Assembly: GCA_009691245.1 (NCBI GenBank)
Contig: SHUM01000002.1
Coordinates: forward strand, 1-64,000
Direction: 5' to 3'
DNA from: Acidobacteriota bacterium
GTDB taxonomy: Bacteria > Acidobacteriota > Terriglobia > 2-12-FULL-54-10
Length of the DNA: 64,000 nucleotides
The notes beneath the pieces were generated by a model. The model made no database searches. It was given only the letters and a program-made list of their open reading frames with translations, and was not told the DNA's origin. Shown here piece after piece: positions 8,719 through 17,361 of this stretch (the stretch's first letter is position 1; each line of letters begins with the position of its first letter). The position numbers were made by a program, and so were the translations under genes.

Positions 8719-8857
8719 CGTCAGGGCACGGTTTCAACCGTGCTGAAATAGCGAATGCTAAAAGCGGTTTTAACCGCTAAGGGCGACACCTCGGGGGCTA
8801 AAGCCCCCCGCGATGGCGAGTCTGTTTGGCATGGCTAAAGCCATGCCCTAACGTCAA
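8719..8857. repeat. Composite REP/BIME-like element, right of pdxT (inverted copy)
   Basis: Reads as the reverse of the 7845-7982 element: CACGG-tttcaa-CCGTG (8727-8742), AGCGGTT-tt-AACCGCT (8763-8778), GGGGGC-taaa-GCCCCC (8793-8808) and GGCATGGC-taaa-GCCATGCC (8828-8847), ending in TAACGTCAAACT. That last string is the complement, one base apart, of AGTTTGACGTAAGG at the start of the left copy. The two units therefore bracket pdxT in opposite orientation. Confidence 0.85.
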
Positions 8858-8909
8858 ACTGACCCCGCACCAAACTCTGCATTGACCATTTATATAGATG
8901 AGTTTGTGG

Positions 8910-8999
8910 TACTGGCCCAGCTAGCCGATTAAGACTGAAGTTGTCTGGGACAGTGACGTGAAGTGTCACTAATAGTTGATTGCGCTGACTGGGCCAGTA
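8910..8999 (+). ncRNA. Candidate structured leader or small RNA upstream of the pilin gene
   Basis: An 11-bp perfect stem, TACTGGCCCAG (8910-8920) with CTGGGCCAGTA (8989-8999), encloses a region holding a second hairpin, AGTGAC (8952-8957) with GTCACT (8965-8970), 7-nt loop. It ends about 235 bp before the pilin start. It does not match the GEMM c-di-GMP riboswitch as I remember it. An RNA is inferred from pairing alone; a DNA-level inverted repeat is possible. From 9000 to 9210 I see only AT-rich sequence. Confidence 0.35.
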
Positions 9000-9232
9000 G
9001 CGTAACTGAAAAATTACATTGTCCTACTGAGTGCGGTTAAGTATATATATCTAAAGTAAATATCCACTATGCTCGAAGACGTTAATGGCTTCGTTCTGAT
9101 TTGGCATGGGAACTGCAACAGAGCTGCCGATAGAACGAATGGAACAAGAAATTCCAGCGTTCGGAGAGTTTTGCAAGATAGCTTAGTAGAAATTCAACTT
9201 AGTCCAAAATGTCGGAGAGGAGATTTACAGAA

Positions 9233-9784
9233 ATGAAGAAGCAAAAAGGATTTTCGCTTATCGAGTTGCTGATCGTCGTGGCGATCATTTTGATCATCGC
9301 GGCTATCGCAGTGCCGAACTTGCTGCGTTCGCGCATGGCCGCCAATGAGTCGTCCGCGGCGGGTGGTCTCCGCACGCTTTCGACTGCCAATGTAACCTAC
9401 GCCACGTCCTACGGTATCGGTTTTTCGCCTGACTTGGCTAGCCTTGGTTGCGGCGGCGGTTGCCCAGCCGCTCCAGCAACGGCAGATTCGACCGCCGCTG
9501 ACTTGATTGATTCGGTTCTGGCCCAAGCGAGTGGTGGTATTGCCAAGAGTGGATACAGCTTCATTTATGAACCGGAAGTGGCGGCGCCCGATCCAGCTAC
9601 GCAGAACCTTTCCTACGATATCATCGCCACGCCGACAGGTCCTAATGTTACCGGCGTGTCTCACTTCTGCGTGGATCAGTCCAATGTGATCCGCAAGGAA
9701 AACCCCGGCACGACCCTGGTCGGAGTAGTTATCGGAACCGCAACAAAAACTTGCGATCCTGCCATGCTCCCGCTGGGCAACTAA
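9233..9784 (+). CDS. Type IV pilin / type II pseudopilin-like prepilin
   Basis: 183 aa from ATG 9233, preceded by GGAGAGGAGA (an in-frame ATG at 9209 would overlap that RBS). A short basic leader MKKQKG is followed by FSLIELLIVVAIILIIAAIA, the prepilin peptidase site with Glu at position 5 of the mature protein and the hydrophobic N-terminal helix that packs in the pilus core. The globular part has two Cys pairs: GCGGGC (~70-77) and a C-terminal pair in FCVDQS and TKTCDP that could form a D-loop disulfide. It is followed by a strong terminator, so it is monocistronic. The facing GT-C/TPR genes hint at glycosylation of this pilin (inference). Confidence 0.9.
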   Translation: MKKQKGFSLIELLIVVAIILIIAAIAVPNLLRSRMAANESSAAGGLRTLSTANVTYATSYGIGFSPDLASLGCGGGCPAAPATADSTAADLIDSVLAQASGGIAKSGYSFIYEPEVAAPDPATQNLSYDIIATPTGPNVTGVSHFCVDQSNVIRKENPGTTLVGVVIGTATKTCDPAMLPLGN

Positions 9785-9820
9785 CGAACTTGTTCTTAGT
9801 TGTGTAGATCAAATAGTATA

Positions 9821-9846
9821 AAGGGGGACTTCGGTCCCCCTTTATT
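9821..9846. terminator. Rho-independent terminator, bidirectional
   Basis: AAAGGGGGAC, loop TTCG, then GTCCCCCTTT followed by ATTTATT. A 10-bp stem with a UUCG-type loop lies about 36 bp after the pilin stop. The T-rich side works for the plus strand and the A-run for the minus strand, so it probably also ends the convergent operon whose last stop codon (9842-9844) overlaps its edge. Confidence 0.85.
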
Positions 9847-11605
9847 TATTGGTCGGGTGCTCTGAGTTCAAATCGGATAGAAGTTTAGCGACCTCCGCCG
9901 AATTTCCCATGAACGCCCCAAAGAACTCCGCGGGATTGGCCGTGCGCCCGATCATGACCAGTGCAGCGTTGAGCGAACGCCGCGCTTCATCCCAGTTTCC
10001 CTGCTTCCAATACACAAAGCCGCTGATGATCCACAGCCCGGGATCAAATTGACTGACGCGCACGCCGCGCTCAATTGCCGCTCGCGCCGCTTCGAGGTCT
10101 CCAGCCAGATAATACGCGCGTGCCAGCTTGCCATGAATTTCCGGAGTCGCATTTGGCAATTCGGCCGCCATCTTATAGGCAATGATGGCTTGCTTGTAAT
10201 CTCGCGCGGTAAAAGTAAAGCCTTCCCCCAGTTGTTGCAAGGTGTGCGGGGTAGCACGGATTTCAACCGCTCGAATCAACTCCTGCATCCCGCGATTGGT
10301 CTGGCCGTCCTTCAGAAGACTGGTTCCCAGGTTCATGTGACAGTACGCGGAGGTCAGGCAGGTGGGCGTAGTGGCCTCCCAGAGAGTCCGGTCACTCTTC
10401 CAGACAGGAATGTGTTGATGGGTACGCCATCCGAGGATGAGGACAATCGCCAGAATTGCTGCTTCCCAAGCACGCCTCGGAATTTTCGGCAAGAGCTCTT
10501 GGATATTAAAAAAGCCGATTCCTGCCAGGACAAATGCGCCGATGGCTGGAACATAGAGATAGCGATCAGCCACCCAGATTGGAAAAGGAACGATTTGTAG
10601 GACAGGTAGCAAGAAAACAAAAATCCACAATACCCAAAACTGAATTTTGCGATTGCCGCGCGATAGCACCCAGCTCATCGCGGCCAAGCCAAGCCAACCG
10701 AGAGTAACCAGCCAGTTAAAAGTTTCCTGCACTGGAAACATTTGCCAGGCCGACAGAGAAACAGGGAAAACTATTTGTTGCAGGTAAAATGCAAGCAGCA
10801 GCGGCATCTGCATGATGTGCCGCCCCGCTCCACCATAAAATTGCTGCTCCATGGACTGCGTTGAGCCGTGAAACGCGCCGAGATGGATTACCGTAAACAT
10901 GCCGCTAATGGCAAAGAATAGCGACAGACTCCGCCACTTCAGGGTTCTGATGGTTGCCCCCTGGCGGTAGTCATACAACAGGAAGATTGCCGGAGCAACA
11001 ACTGTATTGATCTTGGAGAGCACCGATAGAATCAGAAATAAGCCTGCCAGTGCTCCGTCCGTCCAATGCTGTCGCTCTCGCAGACGAATGAAAAACCAGA
11101 AAGAAATCAGAAAAAATAAAAATGCCAAAGTGCTCTTGCTTTCAGAGATCCACGCAACCGTCTCGACGTTGGTGGGATGCACCGCGAACAGCAAGCTGGC
11201 AACCAGCGCCACGCCCGGCGTTTCCAGCTTCTTCACAACCAGGTAAACCAGACAAACCACGGCGGTATGAATCAGCACCTGGCCTAGATGATACCCAAAT
11301 GGTTCCAAACCAGAGAAGTGATGCACGAGCGCTAAGAAACTGTGCTGGACCGGCGCATAGTGTCCGAGATAGATGTCGGACCAAAACGCCCGTATGTGCA
11401 TCCAGTCGAGTCCTTGAATTCTATAATTCCGAACTACATAGACTCCGTCATCCCAGACAAATTCGTAGTATAGGGTTACCGCGTAGAGAGCGGAAGTAAC
11501 ACTAATCAGTAGCGCATAAGGAAGCCATGCAAAGCTTGCGGAAAGCCTGTCCGTAAACTTCACAATAGACCATCGGTCACGAGATGCTGGAATCGTTGGG
11601 ATCAT
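9842..11605 (-). CDS. GT-C-like membrane protein with TPR repeats (TMTC-like), copy A
   Basis: 587 aa. About 11-12 transmembrane segments occupy residues ~25-400; the first lumenal/periplasmic loop has the acidic motif FVWDDGVYVVRNYRI expected in GT-C glycosyltransferases that use polyprenyl-linked donors. Next come YLGHYAPVQHSF and FAVHPTNVETVAWISE, signatures of TMTC-type (transmembrane and TPR repeat-containing) proteins. Residues ~410-575 form TPR-like helices (SAYCHMNLGTSLLKDGQ, KLARAYYLAGDLEAARAAIE). Bacterial members are thought to glycosylate exported proteins; the acceptor is unknown. It starts 5 bp after copy B ends, so the two are co-transcribed. The nearby pilin is a plausible substrate. 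Confidence 0.75.
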   Translation of the reverse strand: MIPTIPASRDRWSIVKFTDRLSASFAWLPYALLISVTSALYAVTLYYEFVWDDGVYVVRNYRIQGLDWMHIRAFWSDIYLGHYAPVQHSFLALVHHFSGLEPFGYHLGQVLIHTAVVCLVYLVVKKLETPGVALVASLLFAVHPTNVETVAWISESKSTLAFLFFLISFWFFIRLRERQHWTDGALAGLFLILSVLSKINTVVAPAIFLLYDYRQGATIRTLKWRSLSLFFAISGMFTVIHLGAFHGSTQSMEQQFYGGAGRHIMQMPLLLAFYLQQIVFPVSLSAWQMFPVQETFNWLVTLGWLGLAAMSWVLSRGNRKIQFWVLWIFVFLLPVLQIVPFPIWVADRYLYVPAIGAFVLAGIGFFNIQELLPKIPRRAWEAAILAIVLILGWRTHQHIPVWKSDRTLWEATTPTCLTSAYCHMNLGTSLLKDGQTNRGMQELIRAVEIRATPHTLQQLGEGFTFTARDYKQAIIAYKMAAELPNATPEIHGKLARAYYLAGDLEAARAAIERGVRVSQFDPGLWIISGFVYWKQGNWDEARRSLNAALVMIGRTANPAEFFGAFMGNSAEVAKLLSDLNSEHPTNK

Positions 11606-11610
11606 GTCGC

Positions 11611-13368
11611 TTATTTCGGTATGGTGGAATTAGATGGCTTGAGTTCAGCCAACATCTTCCTTGTCTCGCCCCGGTCACCCCAATACTGGTCTACCATACC
11701 GTCAATTTGGATATCTTGGCCAAGCATTGAAATCAGCCCGGACAATGAGGCCCTAGCCCCATCCAAATTGCCCCGCTTCCACTGGAGGAATACGTCCATG
11801 ACCCATACCCCGGGGTAGCGCCAATCATATTCTCTTCCAGTTTGAATCGCTTGACTCGCTAGATCCAATTGTCCTGAAAGTATATAAGCGCGCGCGAGTT
11901 TTGCATGGATTTTAGCAAGTCGTGGCCCTCCAATGTCCTGTCCGGCCGGCTTTCTGTCCTTTAGCGCCAGCAGATATATCCGAACCGCTTCGGGGTAATT
12001 TCGCGCGCTGCGCGTAAAGGCGTCGCCAAGATACATGAGAAACAGGGGTGTAGGCTGGAGTTCAACTGCTCGTACCAGTTCATCTCCACCACGCTGAAAC
12101 TGCCCGGCGCTCATGAGCGCAAGTCCAAAGCTGGAGTGGCAGTATGCTGATGTCATGCACGTCGGTATGGTTGCCGACCACAGCGCCAGTTCATCCCTCC
12201 ACACAGGCAGGTGCCTGTGTGTCCTCCAGGCCAGAGCAGCAACCACGGCCACCGCGAGCGTCCCCGGCTGCACAAGCCAATCCCAACACCAAAAGAAAAG
12301 CCTGGCTACGAGCGTCGCCCCGCCAATTAGAGGAATGTAGAGGTAGCGGTCCGCCACCCAAATCGGAAATGCAACTATCTGCAAAACGGGAAGCAAGAAA
12401 ACCAGAATCCACAAGGCCCAAAACTGCGTGTCCCGGCCGGCACGAACGAGAAAAACAAGCAGCAGCGCAAGCCCAGTCCAGGCAAGGGCCACGATCCAAT
12501 TAAAAGATTGTTGAACTGGAAACAGCTCCCAGGCAGACAGCCTGAAAGGAAGTACAATCATTTCCAAGTAGAACGAGATCAACAGCGGAAAATTCATAAG
12601 GCGCGTGCCCAGCCCGCTGTAGGGGCTGCCATCCAGCATTTCGCCACTGTTTCCGAACGCTTGAATATGAACCAGTACTAGAATTCCACTTAATACAAAT
12701 AAAATGGCAAGAGAACGCCAGCGCAATTGTCTAAATGAGTCCCCGGTCTTGTAGTCATATAGAAGAAAAATAACCGGCGCTACAACGGTGTTGATCTTCG
12801 CAAGCGCTGAACAATCCAGAAAGATAGCGACCAGCGCAAAATGGAATGGTCGGTTCGTCTCACGAAATCGAATAAAGAACCAGAACGACAACAATACAAG
12901 CAATAGGGACAGAGTACTCTTGGTTTCTGAAATCCATGCGACGGTTTCGATGTTTGTCGGATGCACTGCGAAGAGCAAAGCTGCCAGGAGCGCAACGCGC
13001 GCCGGTTCGATTTTACTGAGAAGCGCGTATAACAAGCATACGCAAGCCGAATGAATCAGTACCTGACCTAAGTGGTAACCGAACGGCTCCATCCCTGAAA
13101 CGCGATAGAGTAACGATAACAAAGTGTGATGCAATGGGGCGTAATGGCCCAAATAAGTACTAGTCCAGATCGCTCGAATGTGAAGCCAATCCAGAGATCG
13201 AATCCGATAATTTTCTCGGATGTAGATGGAATCGTCCCAGACAAAATTGAAGTACACAGAAGCGCCGTAGAGGGCGAAGGTGATAATAAGCAGGAGAGCG
13301 CAAGGGAGCCACTTAGCGGCACACTTATTCCCTTCCGCGGAAAGCGTTAAAGAATTGATTATCCTCAT
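11611..13368 (-). CDS. GT-C-like membrane protein with TPR repeats (TMTC-like), copy B
   Basis: 585 aa, a diverged paralogue of the following gene with the same architecture: a multi-pass membrane region (~20-390), the acidic loop motif FVWDDSIYIRENYRI, YLGHYAPLHHTL, FAVHPTNIETVAWISE, then TPR-like helices (FGLALMSAGQFQRGGDELV, KLARAYILSGQLDLASQAI) to the end. It is first in a two-gene operon on the minus strand. Tandem duplication followed by divergence suggests the copies act on different acceptors or as a pair (inference). The start at 13368 (MRIINSLTLSA) is the first methionine before the hydrophobic region. Confidence 0.75.
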   Translation of the reverse strand: MRIINSLTLSAEGNKCAAKWLPCALLLIITFALYGASVYFNFVWDDSIYIRENYRIRSLDWLHIRAIWTSTYLGHYAPLHHTLLSLLYRVSGMEPFGYHLGQVLIHSACVCLLYALLSKIEPARVALLAALLFAVHPTNIETVAWISETKSTLSLLLVLLSFWFFIRFRETNRPFHFALVAIFLDCSALAKINTVVAPVIFLLYDYKTGDSFRQLRWRSLAILFVLSGILVLVHIQAFGNSGEMLDGSPYSGLGTRLMNFPLLISFYLEMIVLPFRLSAWELFPVQQSFNWIVALAWTGLALLLVFLVRAGRDTQFWALWILVFLLPVLQIVAFPIWVADRYLYIPLIGGATLVARLFFWCWDWLVQPGTLAVAVVAALAWRTHRHLPVWRDELALWSATIPTCMTSAYCHSSFGLALMSAGQFQRGGDELVRAVELQPTPLFLMYLGDAFTRSARNYPEAVRIYLLALKDRKPAGQDIGGPRLAKIHAKLARAYILSGQLDLASQAIQTGREYDWRYPGVWVMDVFLQWKRGNLDGARASLSGLISMLGQDIQIDGMVDQYWGDRGETRKMLAELKPSNSTIPK

Positions 13369-13443
13369 TTAGGCTGAATGTAGCATAGCCGCGCGGGGCC
13401 GATCTATGGCGCTGCGCAGTCTGTGCCGTAGAAGGAACTCCAA

Positions 13444-16179
13444 CTACCGCACCGGCACTTTCCCCAGGCTGATGAGGTTGGCCACGATGCGGTATGCTCC
13501 GGGATTGCCCGCGGGCAATTGGCGGAACCAGACGTAGCCGGTGTAGGCGTAAAGGCCCTTGCCGTAGGGCGCGACCAGCATGCCACCTTTTTGCGGCGGT
13601 TCGCTCGGATCGTTGCTGGCCAGCAGCGGAGTGAACTCCGGGGCCCAGCTATCCATGAAGTAAGTGCCGCGCTCCTGCACCCATCCGCTGAAGTCGGCGG
13701 CGGTAATTTTGTTGGGGAAGTTGAACAAGGGATGCGTTGGGACAAGCATCTCCACAGGCGCCTCCTCCACTGAGACGCGCGGCGCCGAACCCATGCTCAT
13801 GGCCAACGGCGCCCAAGGCAACGCGATTCCGCCAGGGCGACTGTACTGCACGATCAGAGACCCGCCGTTCTTCACGTACTCATCCAGCCGCGCGGAACTA
13901 GTGGCCAGGTCCTGCCGGACTTCAAACGCCCGGATACCCGTTACGATCACGTTGTATTGCTGAAGATTTCCGTAGGAAACTTCCTCTGGGCCGAGCAGCG
14001 TTACATTCACTCCCAACTGCTGCATGCCCGTCGCCACGTCATCGCCTGAGCCCATGATGTAGCCGATTTTCAGCCCCGGCGCCACCTTTACGTTCAAGCG
14101 CAGCAGCTTTCCCGCCGCCGGTTGAAACAAGTGTCGCGTCTCGACATGAGGATAGTCGATGACCATATAACCCGTTGAAAACTTCTGTCCGCCGGATTCC
14201 GCGACCGCGGTGAATGGGACTGTCTCCGACACTCCCGTGATGGCCGAGGCGGGCGGTGATACTTCAAAGCGGACCGAAAGTTCTTCGTTCTTCTCTTTCC
14301 ACGACACCGGATGCTGAGCGGGAACGGAGGTCCATCCCGCAGGCAGTTGCAAGCGTATCACCGCCGTCTGCGCACCTTCGACGTTGCTGCGTGCCCGCAC
14401 GCGAACCATGCGCGTGGTCTTCACGCCCACGGGAAATACCGACACACCCGGCTCCAGCCATACGCCAATCGCTGGCACCACGGCCAGCGGATTCTCCCGC
14501 TCGCCGTAGATGCGATCGGTATATCCGTAACCCACGTTCTTATGACTTTCAGCATTCAGGCGGTTCTGTCCGCCGTCGCCGCCAGCCCCGCCTGCCCCTA
14601 CAGTCACGCTCAGCGGAAGCCGCACCGACAGCAACGCCGGGTCAGCGGCGTCGCCCATCCCGGGAGCGGGCGCCACGTTGAAGGAATCCTTGCGCCGCGG
14701 CAACACCAGCCAGTAAGGCTGCGAGGCCGGAGCATCCGCCGGAACCGTCACCTTGAAGCTCGCCTCAATCCGTCCATTCGAGTTCCCCGCTCCGGCAGGT
14801 GTTCCACCTGGCGTTCCAGATGTCGCGGGCTCGATCTTCCATCCGCGCGGCGCGTGAAGCTGCGGGATGCCAGCCTGAATCAGATCGCGGGCGCGCACCG
14901 CGCCTGATACGGTTACGGTGAAAGTTGATCCCGGAACCAATTCACCCGCGCTGGCCAAGGCGTCATAATACACTCCGCCAGCGAGAGTGATGGCGTCCTC
15001 AAAATCTCGTTCCTTCTGTGCCAGCAGGAACAGCGCGTGTTCCTTCATATCCGCGGTCATGTTGGGTAGCTCCAACTGCTGCCGCAATTGGCGCAACAAC
15101 CCCAAGCCCTGAGCCAGAGGCGGCAGAGCCTTCTCCGGAGCAAAGGGCGACATCGCCGCGCTGGCTTGCTGAATGGTTTTCTCAATCTCAGCCACGCGCG
15201 CGGCAATCAGCGCGTTGCCACCGGACATCTTGGTAAAGCGGCCCAGAGTGAGATCAATTCCGTCAAACAATTCCTTGGGTGCCTGTGCTCCAACGTGATC
15301 CACCAGGGTAAAGCTGGTGGTGTAAGTGGACGCCCGGCGCGCGCCGCCCATGCCCTGGCTGCGATGATTGCTGCGCGCCTCCATACCCAGATCGCCAAAC
15401 TGCTGACCGTAGAGCGGACTGAATCCTCCCAGCGTTATAGTGAATCCGTCGCCGGCACCGCCGCGCCCGCCACCGCCACCGCGATTCAGCAACAGCCGTG
15501 TGGCCTGCCACGGCTTCAGTCCCTCGGCGTCTTGTTCGGGAAATCGTGCGGGATCGGCGGCGGCGCGAAACGCCTCCTTGGTAAGAATGCCGGAAGACTG
15601 ATGATGTCCGTGTCCATCGCTCGGCGTGCCGGTGAAGCGCGAGATAATCACGTCAGGGCGCAGGCGACGGATGGTTCGAACATAGTCGCCCAGTACTCCG
15701 TTGCGATCCCATTTCTCCAGCGTTTCGTCGGCGGACTTCGAGAATCCAAAATCATAGGCTTGAGCGAAATACTGTTCCGCGCCATCCATCTTGCGCGCGG
15801 CAATCAACTCTTCCGTCCGCAATATGCCGAGCGCTTCGTACTGCTCCGTGCCCAACAGATTTTGCCCGCCGTCGCCACGTGTGGCCGACAGATACGCCGT
15901 ACGCAGATGCAGGCCGCGCGCAAGATAGGCCAGCAGTGCGTTGTTTTCATCATCCGGATGAGCCGCCGTCAGCAGCACCGTGCCCACCACGGGGAGCTTC
16001 TCAATGGCCGCGGCCACGGCAGTCGCATCAATTGGATCGGCGGCCGCCACCACGGAAATCGACTGCTCGCGCCAGACCAGCGCGGATAACGCCAGCGCGA
16101 GGGCTACCACCACGGCTCCGGCGCGACGGCGCTTAAAAAACGAGTTCGAATCCGTGTTCATCCATTGATTCTGTTTCAT
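13444..16179 (-). CDS. Large secreted PIG-L (LmbE-like) deacetylase with C-terminal extra domains
   Basis: 911 aa. The N-terminal signal/anchor (RRRAGAVVVALALALSALVW) is followed by a PIG-L domain, residues ~60-260, with the zinc motif TAAHPDDENN, then ATRGDGGQNLLG and GHGHHQSSG (third ligand). A glycine-rich linker (GGGGGRGGAGDG) precedes beta-sandwich regions, including a stretch resembling NPCBM-associated NEW3 (~590-680), and a C-terminal class-I-amidotransferase-like fold (~700-911; GLKIGYIMGSGDDV, EYVKNGGSLIVQYS). Its ATG overlaps the bshA stop as ATGA, so it is translationally coupled to the bacillithiol genes. It is presumably extracytoplasmic; the substrate is unknown. It is much larger than BshB and not an obvious replacement. 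Confidence 0.8.
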   Translation of the reverse strand: MKQNQWMNTDSNSFFKRRRAGAVVVALALALSALVWREQSISVVAAADPIDATAVAAAIEKLPVVGTVLLTAAHPDDENNALLAYLARGLHLRTAYLSATRGDGGQNLLGTEQYEALGILRTEELIAARKMDGAEQYFAQAYDFGFSKSADETLEKWDRNGVLGDYVRTIRRLRPDVIISRFTGTPSDGHGHHQSSGILTKEAFRAAADPARFPEQDAEGLKPWQATRLLLNRGGGGGRGGAGDGFTITLGGFSPLYGQQFGDLGMEARSNHRSQGMGGARRASTYTTSFTLVDHVGAQAPKELFDGIDLTLGRFTKMSGGNALIAARVAEIEKTIQQASAAMSPFAPEKALPPLAQGLGLLRQLRQQLELPNMTADMKEHALFLLAQKERDFEDAITLAGGVYYDALASAGELVPGSTFTVTVSGAVRARDLIQAGIPQLHAPRGWKIEPATSGTPGGTPAGAGNSNGRIEASFKVTVPADAPASQPYWLVLPRRKDSFNVAPAPGMGDAADPALLSVRLPLSVTVGAGGAGGDGGQNRLNAESHKNVGYGYTDRIYGERENPLAVVPAIGVWLEPGVSVFPVGVKTTRMVRVRARSNVEGAQTAVIRLQLPAGWTSVPAQHPVSWKEKNEELSVRFEVSPPASAITGVSETVPFTAVAESGGQKFSTGYMVIDYPHVETRHLFQPAAGKLLRLNVKVAPGLKIGYIMGSGDDVATGMQQLGVNVTLLGPEEVSYGNLQQYNVIVTGIRAFEVRQDLATSSARLDEYVKNGGSLIVQYSRPGGIALPWAPLAMSMGSAPRVSVEEAPVEMLVPTHPLFNFPNKITAADFSGWVQERGTYFMDSWAPEFTPLLASNDPSEPPQKGGMLVAPYGKGLYAYTGYVWFRQLPAGNPGAYRIVANLISLGKVPVR

Positions 16180-17303
16180 GATTTTTGCTCCAAAACTTTT
16201 CGGTAGAGTTCTTCATAGCGGGGAATAATAAGCGTAGAGCAGAACCGCGTCAGCGCTGTGTGGCGCGCGGCGGCGGCCATCTGCTGATACAAAACTTCAT
16301 TGGTTAAGAGGTCAACGGTGTGCGCGGCCATGACGGCCACGTCCCCCACCTCTGCTAGAAATCCGTCCAGGCCGTGCGTGATCAACTCCGGCACGCCGCC
16401 CACGCGACTGGCCACCGGCGGAACTTCGCAGGCCATGGCCTCCAGCGCCGCCAGCCCGAATGATTCCAGTTCGCTTGGCAGCAGCATGACATCGGAGTTC
16501 GAGAGTATCTGGTCCACGTTGTCCTGCTTGCCTAGAAAATGGATGTGCTGCTGGATGCCCTTGCGATGCGCCAGCATCTCGGCGGCGGAACGGTCCGGGC
16601 CATCGCCGGCCATCAGCAGTTTCGCATCCACCTTCTCACGCACCAAGGCAAATATTTCCACTACGTCGGTGGCGCGCTTGACGGCCCGAAAATTCGACAG
16701 ATGCACCAACAGCTTTTCCCCATTAGGCGCAAAGCGGGCGCGGTAGGCCGCATCAGGCGTGCGGCGATAATTCTCACAGTTGACGAAGTTGTAGATCACT
16801 TCGATTTCTTTGTGGATGTCGAGCTGCTCGAACGTTTTCTTCTGTAAGTAACTGGAGATGGCGGTTACGGCATCACTCTTCTCAATGGCAAATCGCGTAA
16901 TACCCCGGTACGACCCGTCGATGCCCACCAGCGTGATGTCCGTGCCGTGCAGCGTGGTGATGAAGGGCAGCTTCTTCGGCTCCATCATCTCGCGGGCCAG
17001 ATGCGCGCTGACGGAATGCGGGATAGCGTAATGCACATGCAATAAATCCAGTTGGGCGAACTCCGCGACCTCGGCCATCTTGGTGGCCAGCGCCAGCGCG
17101 TACGGCGGATAGTCGAATAGCGGATAGGTCATCGGTTCGACTTCGTGAAAATGAATCAGAGGATTGGTCGCGCGAAGCCGCATGGGCCAGGCCGAGGTGA
17201 TGAAATGGACCTCATGACCGCGCGCGGCCAACTCGATCCCCAGCTCGGTGCCGACGACTCCGCTACCGCCGTAAGTGGGATAACACGTGATTCCGATCTT
17301 CAT
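16176..17303 (-). CDS. bshA: N-acetyl-alpha-D-glucosaminyl L-malate synthase BshA
   Basis: 375 aa, the usual length. The first step of bacillithiol synthesis: transfer of GlcNAc from UDP-GlcNAc to L-malate. A GT4 (GT-B fold) enzyme: KIGITCYPTYGGSGVVGTEL at residues 2-21 with the glycine-rich donor loop, HEVHFITSAWPMR, LLHVHYAIPHSVSAHLA (~90-106), LHGTDITLVG, the UDP-binding LLMAGDGPDRSAAE, and the C-terminal LPSELESFGLAALEAMACE (E-x7-E motif). It lies between bshB1 (upstream, 58 bp) and the large PIG-L gene (4-bp overlap), forming one transcription unit. No bshC is in this window. Confidence 0.93.
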   Translation of the reverse strand: MKIGITCYPTYGGSGVVGTELGIELAARGHEVHFITSAWPMRLRATNPLIHFHEVEPMTYPLFDYPPYALALATKMAEVAEFAQLDLLHVHYAIPHSVSAHLAREMMEPKKLPFITTLHGTDITLVGIDGSYRGITRFAIEKSDAVTAISSYLQKKTFEQLDIHKEIEVIYNFVNCENYRRTPDAAYRARFAPNGEKLLVHLSNFRAVKRATDVVEIFALVREKVDAKLLMAGDGPDRSAAEMLAHRKGIQQHIHFLGKQDNVDQILSNSDVMLLPSELESFGLAALEAMACEVPPVASRVGGVPELITHGLDGFLAEVGDVAVMAAHTVDLLTNEVLYQQMAAAARHTALTRFCSTLIIPRYEELYRKVLEQKS

Positions 17304-17361
17304 CGTTCGGGAAACTTCCTCGCTTCTAATCGTTCATTCCACACGCTGGCTCACACCACCA

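Noticed and set aside
7845-8857. CRISPR array or integron-type attC sites
   Set aside because: The repeats are different palindromes placed once each, without regular spacers, cas genes or an integrase.
8910-8999. GEMM (c-di-GMP) riboswitch before the pilin gene
   Set aside because: The expected conserved GEMM strings and tetraloop/receptor are not present; only generic pairing is seen.
13444-16179. BshB2 or BshC role for the 911-aa PIG-L protein
   Set aside because: It has a signal sequence and extra domains, unlike the small cytoplasmic BshB enzymes, and has no similarity to BshC; bshB1 is already present.
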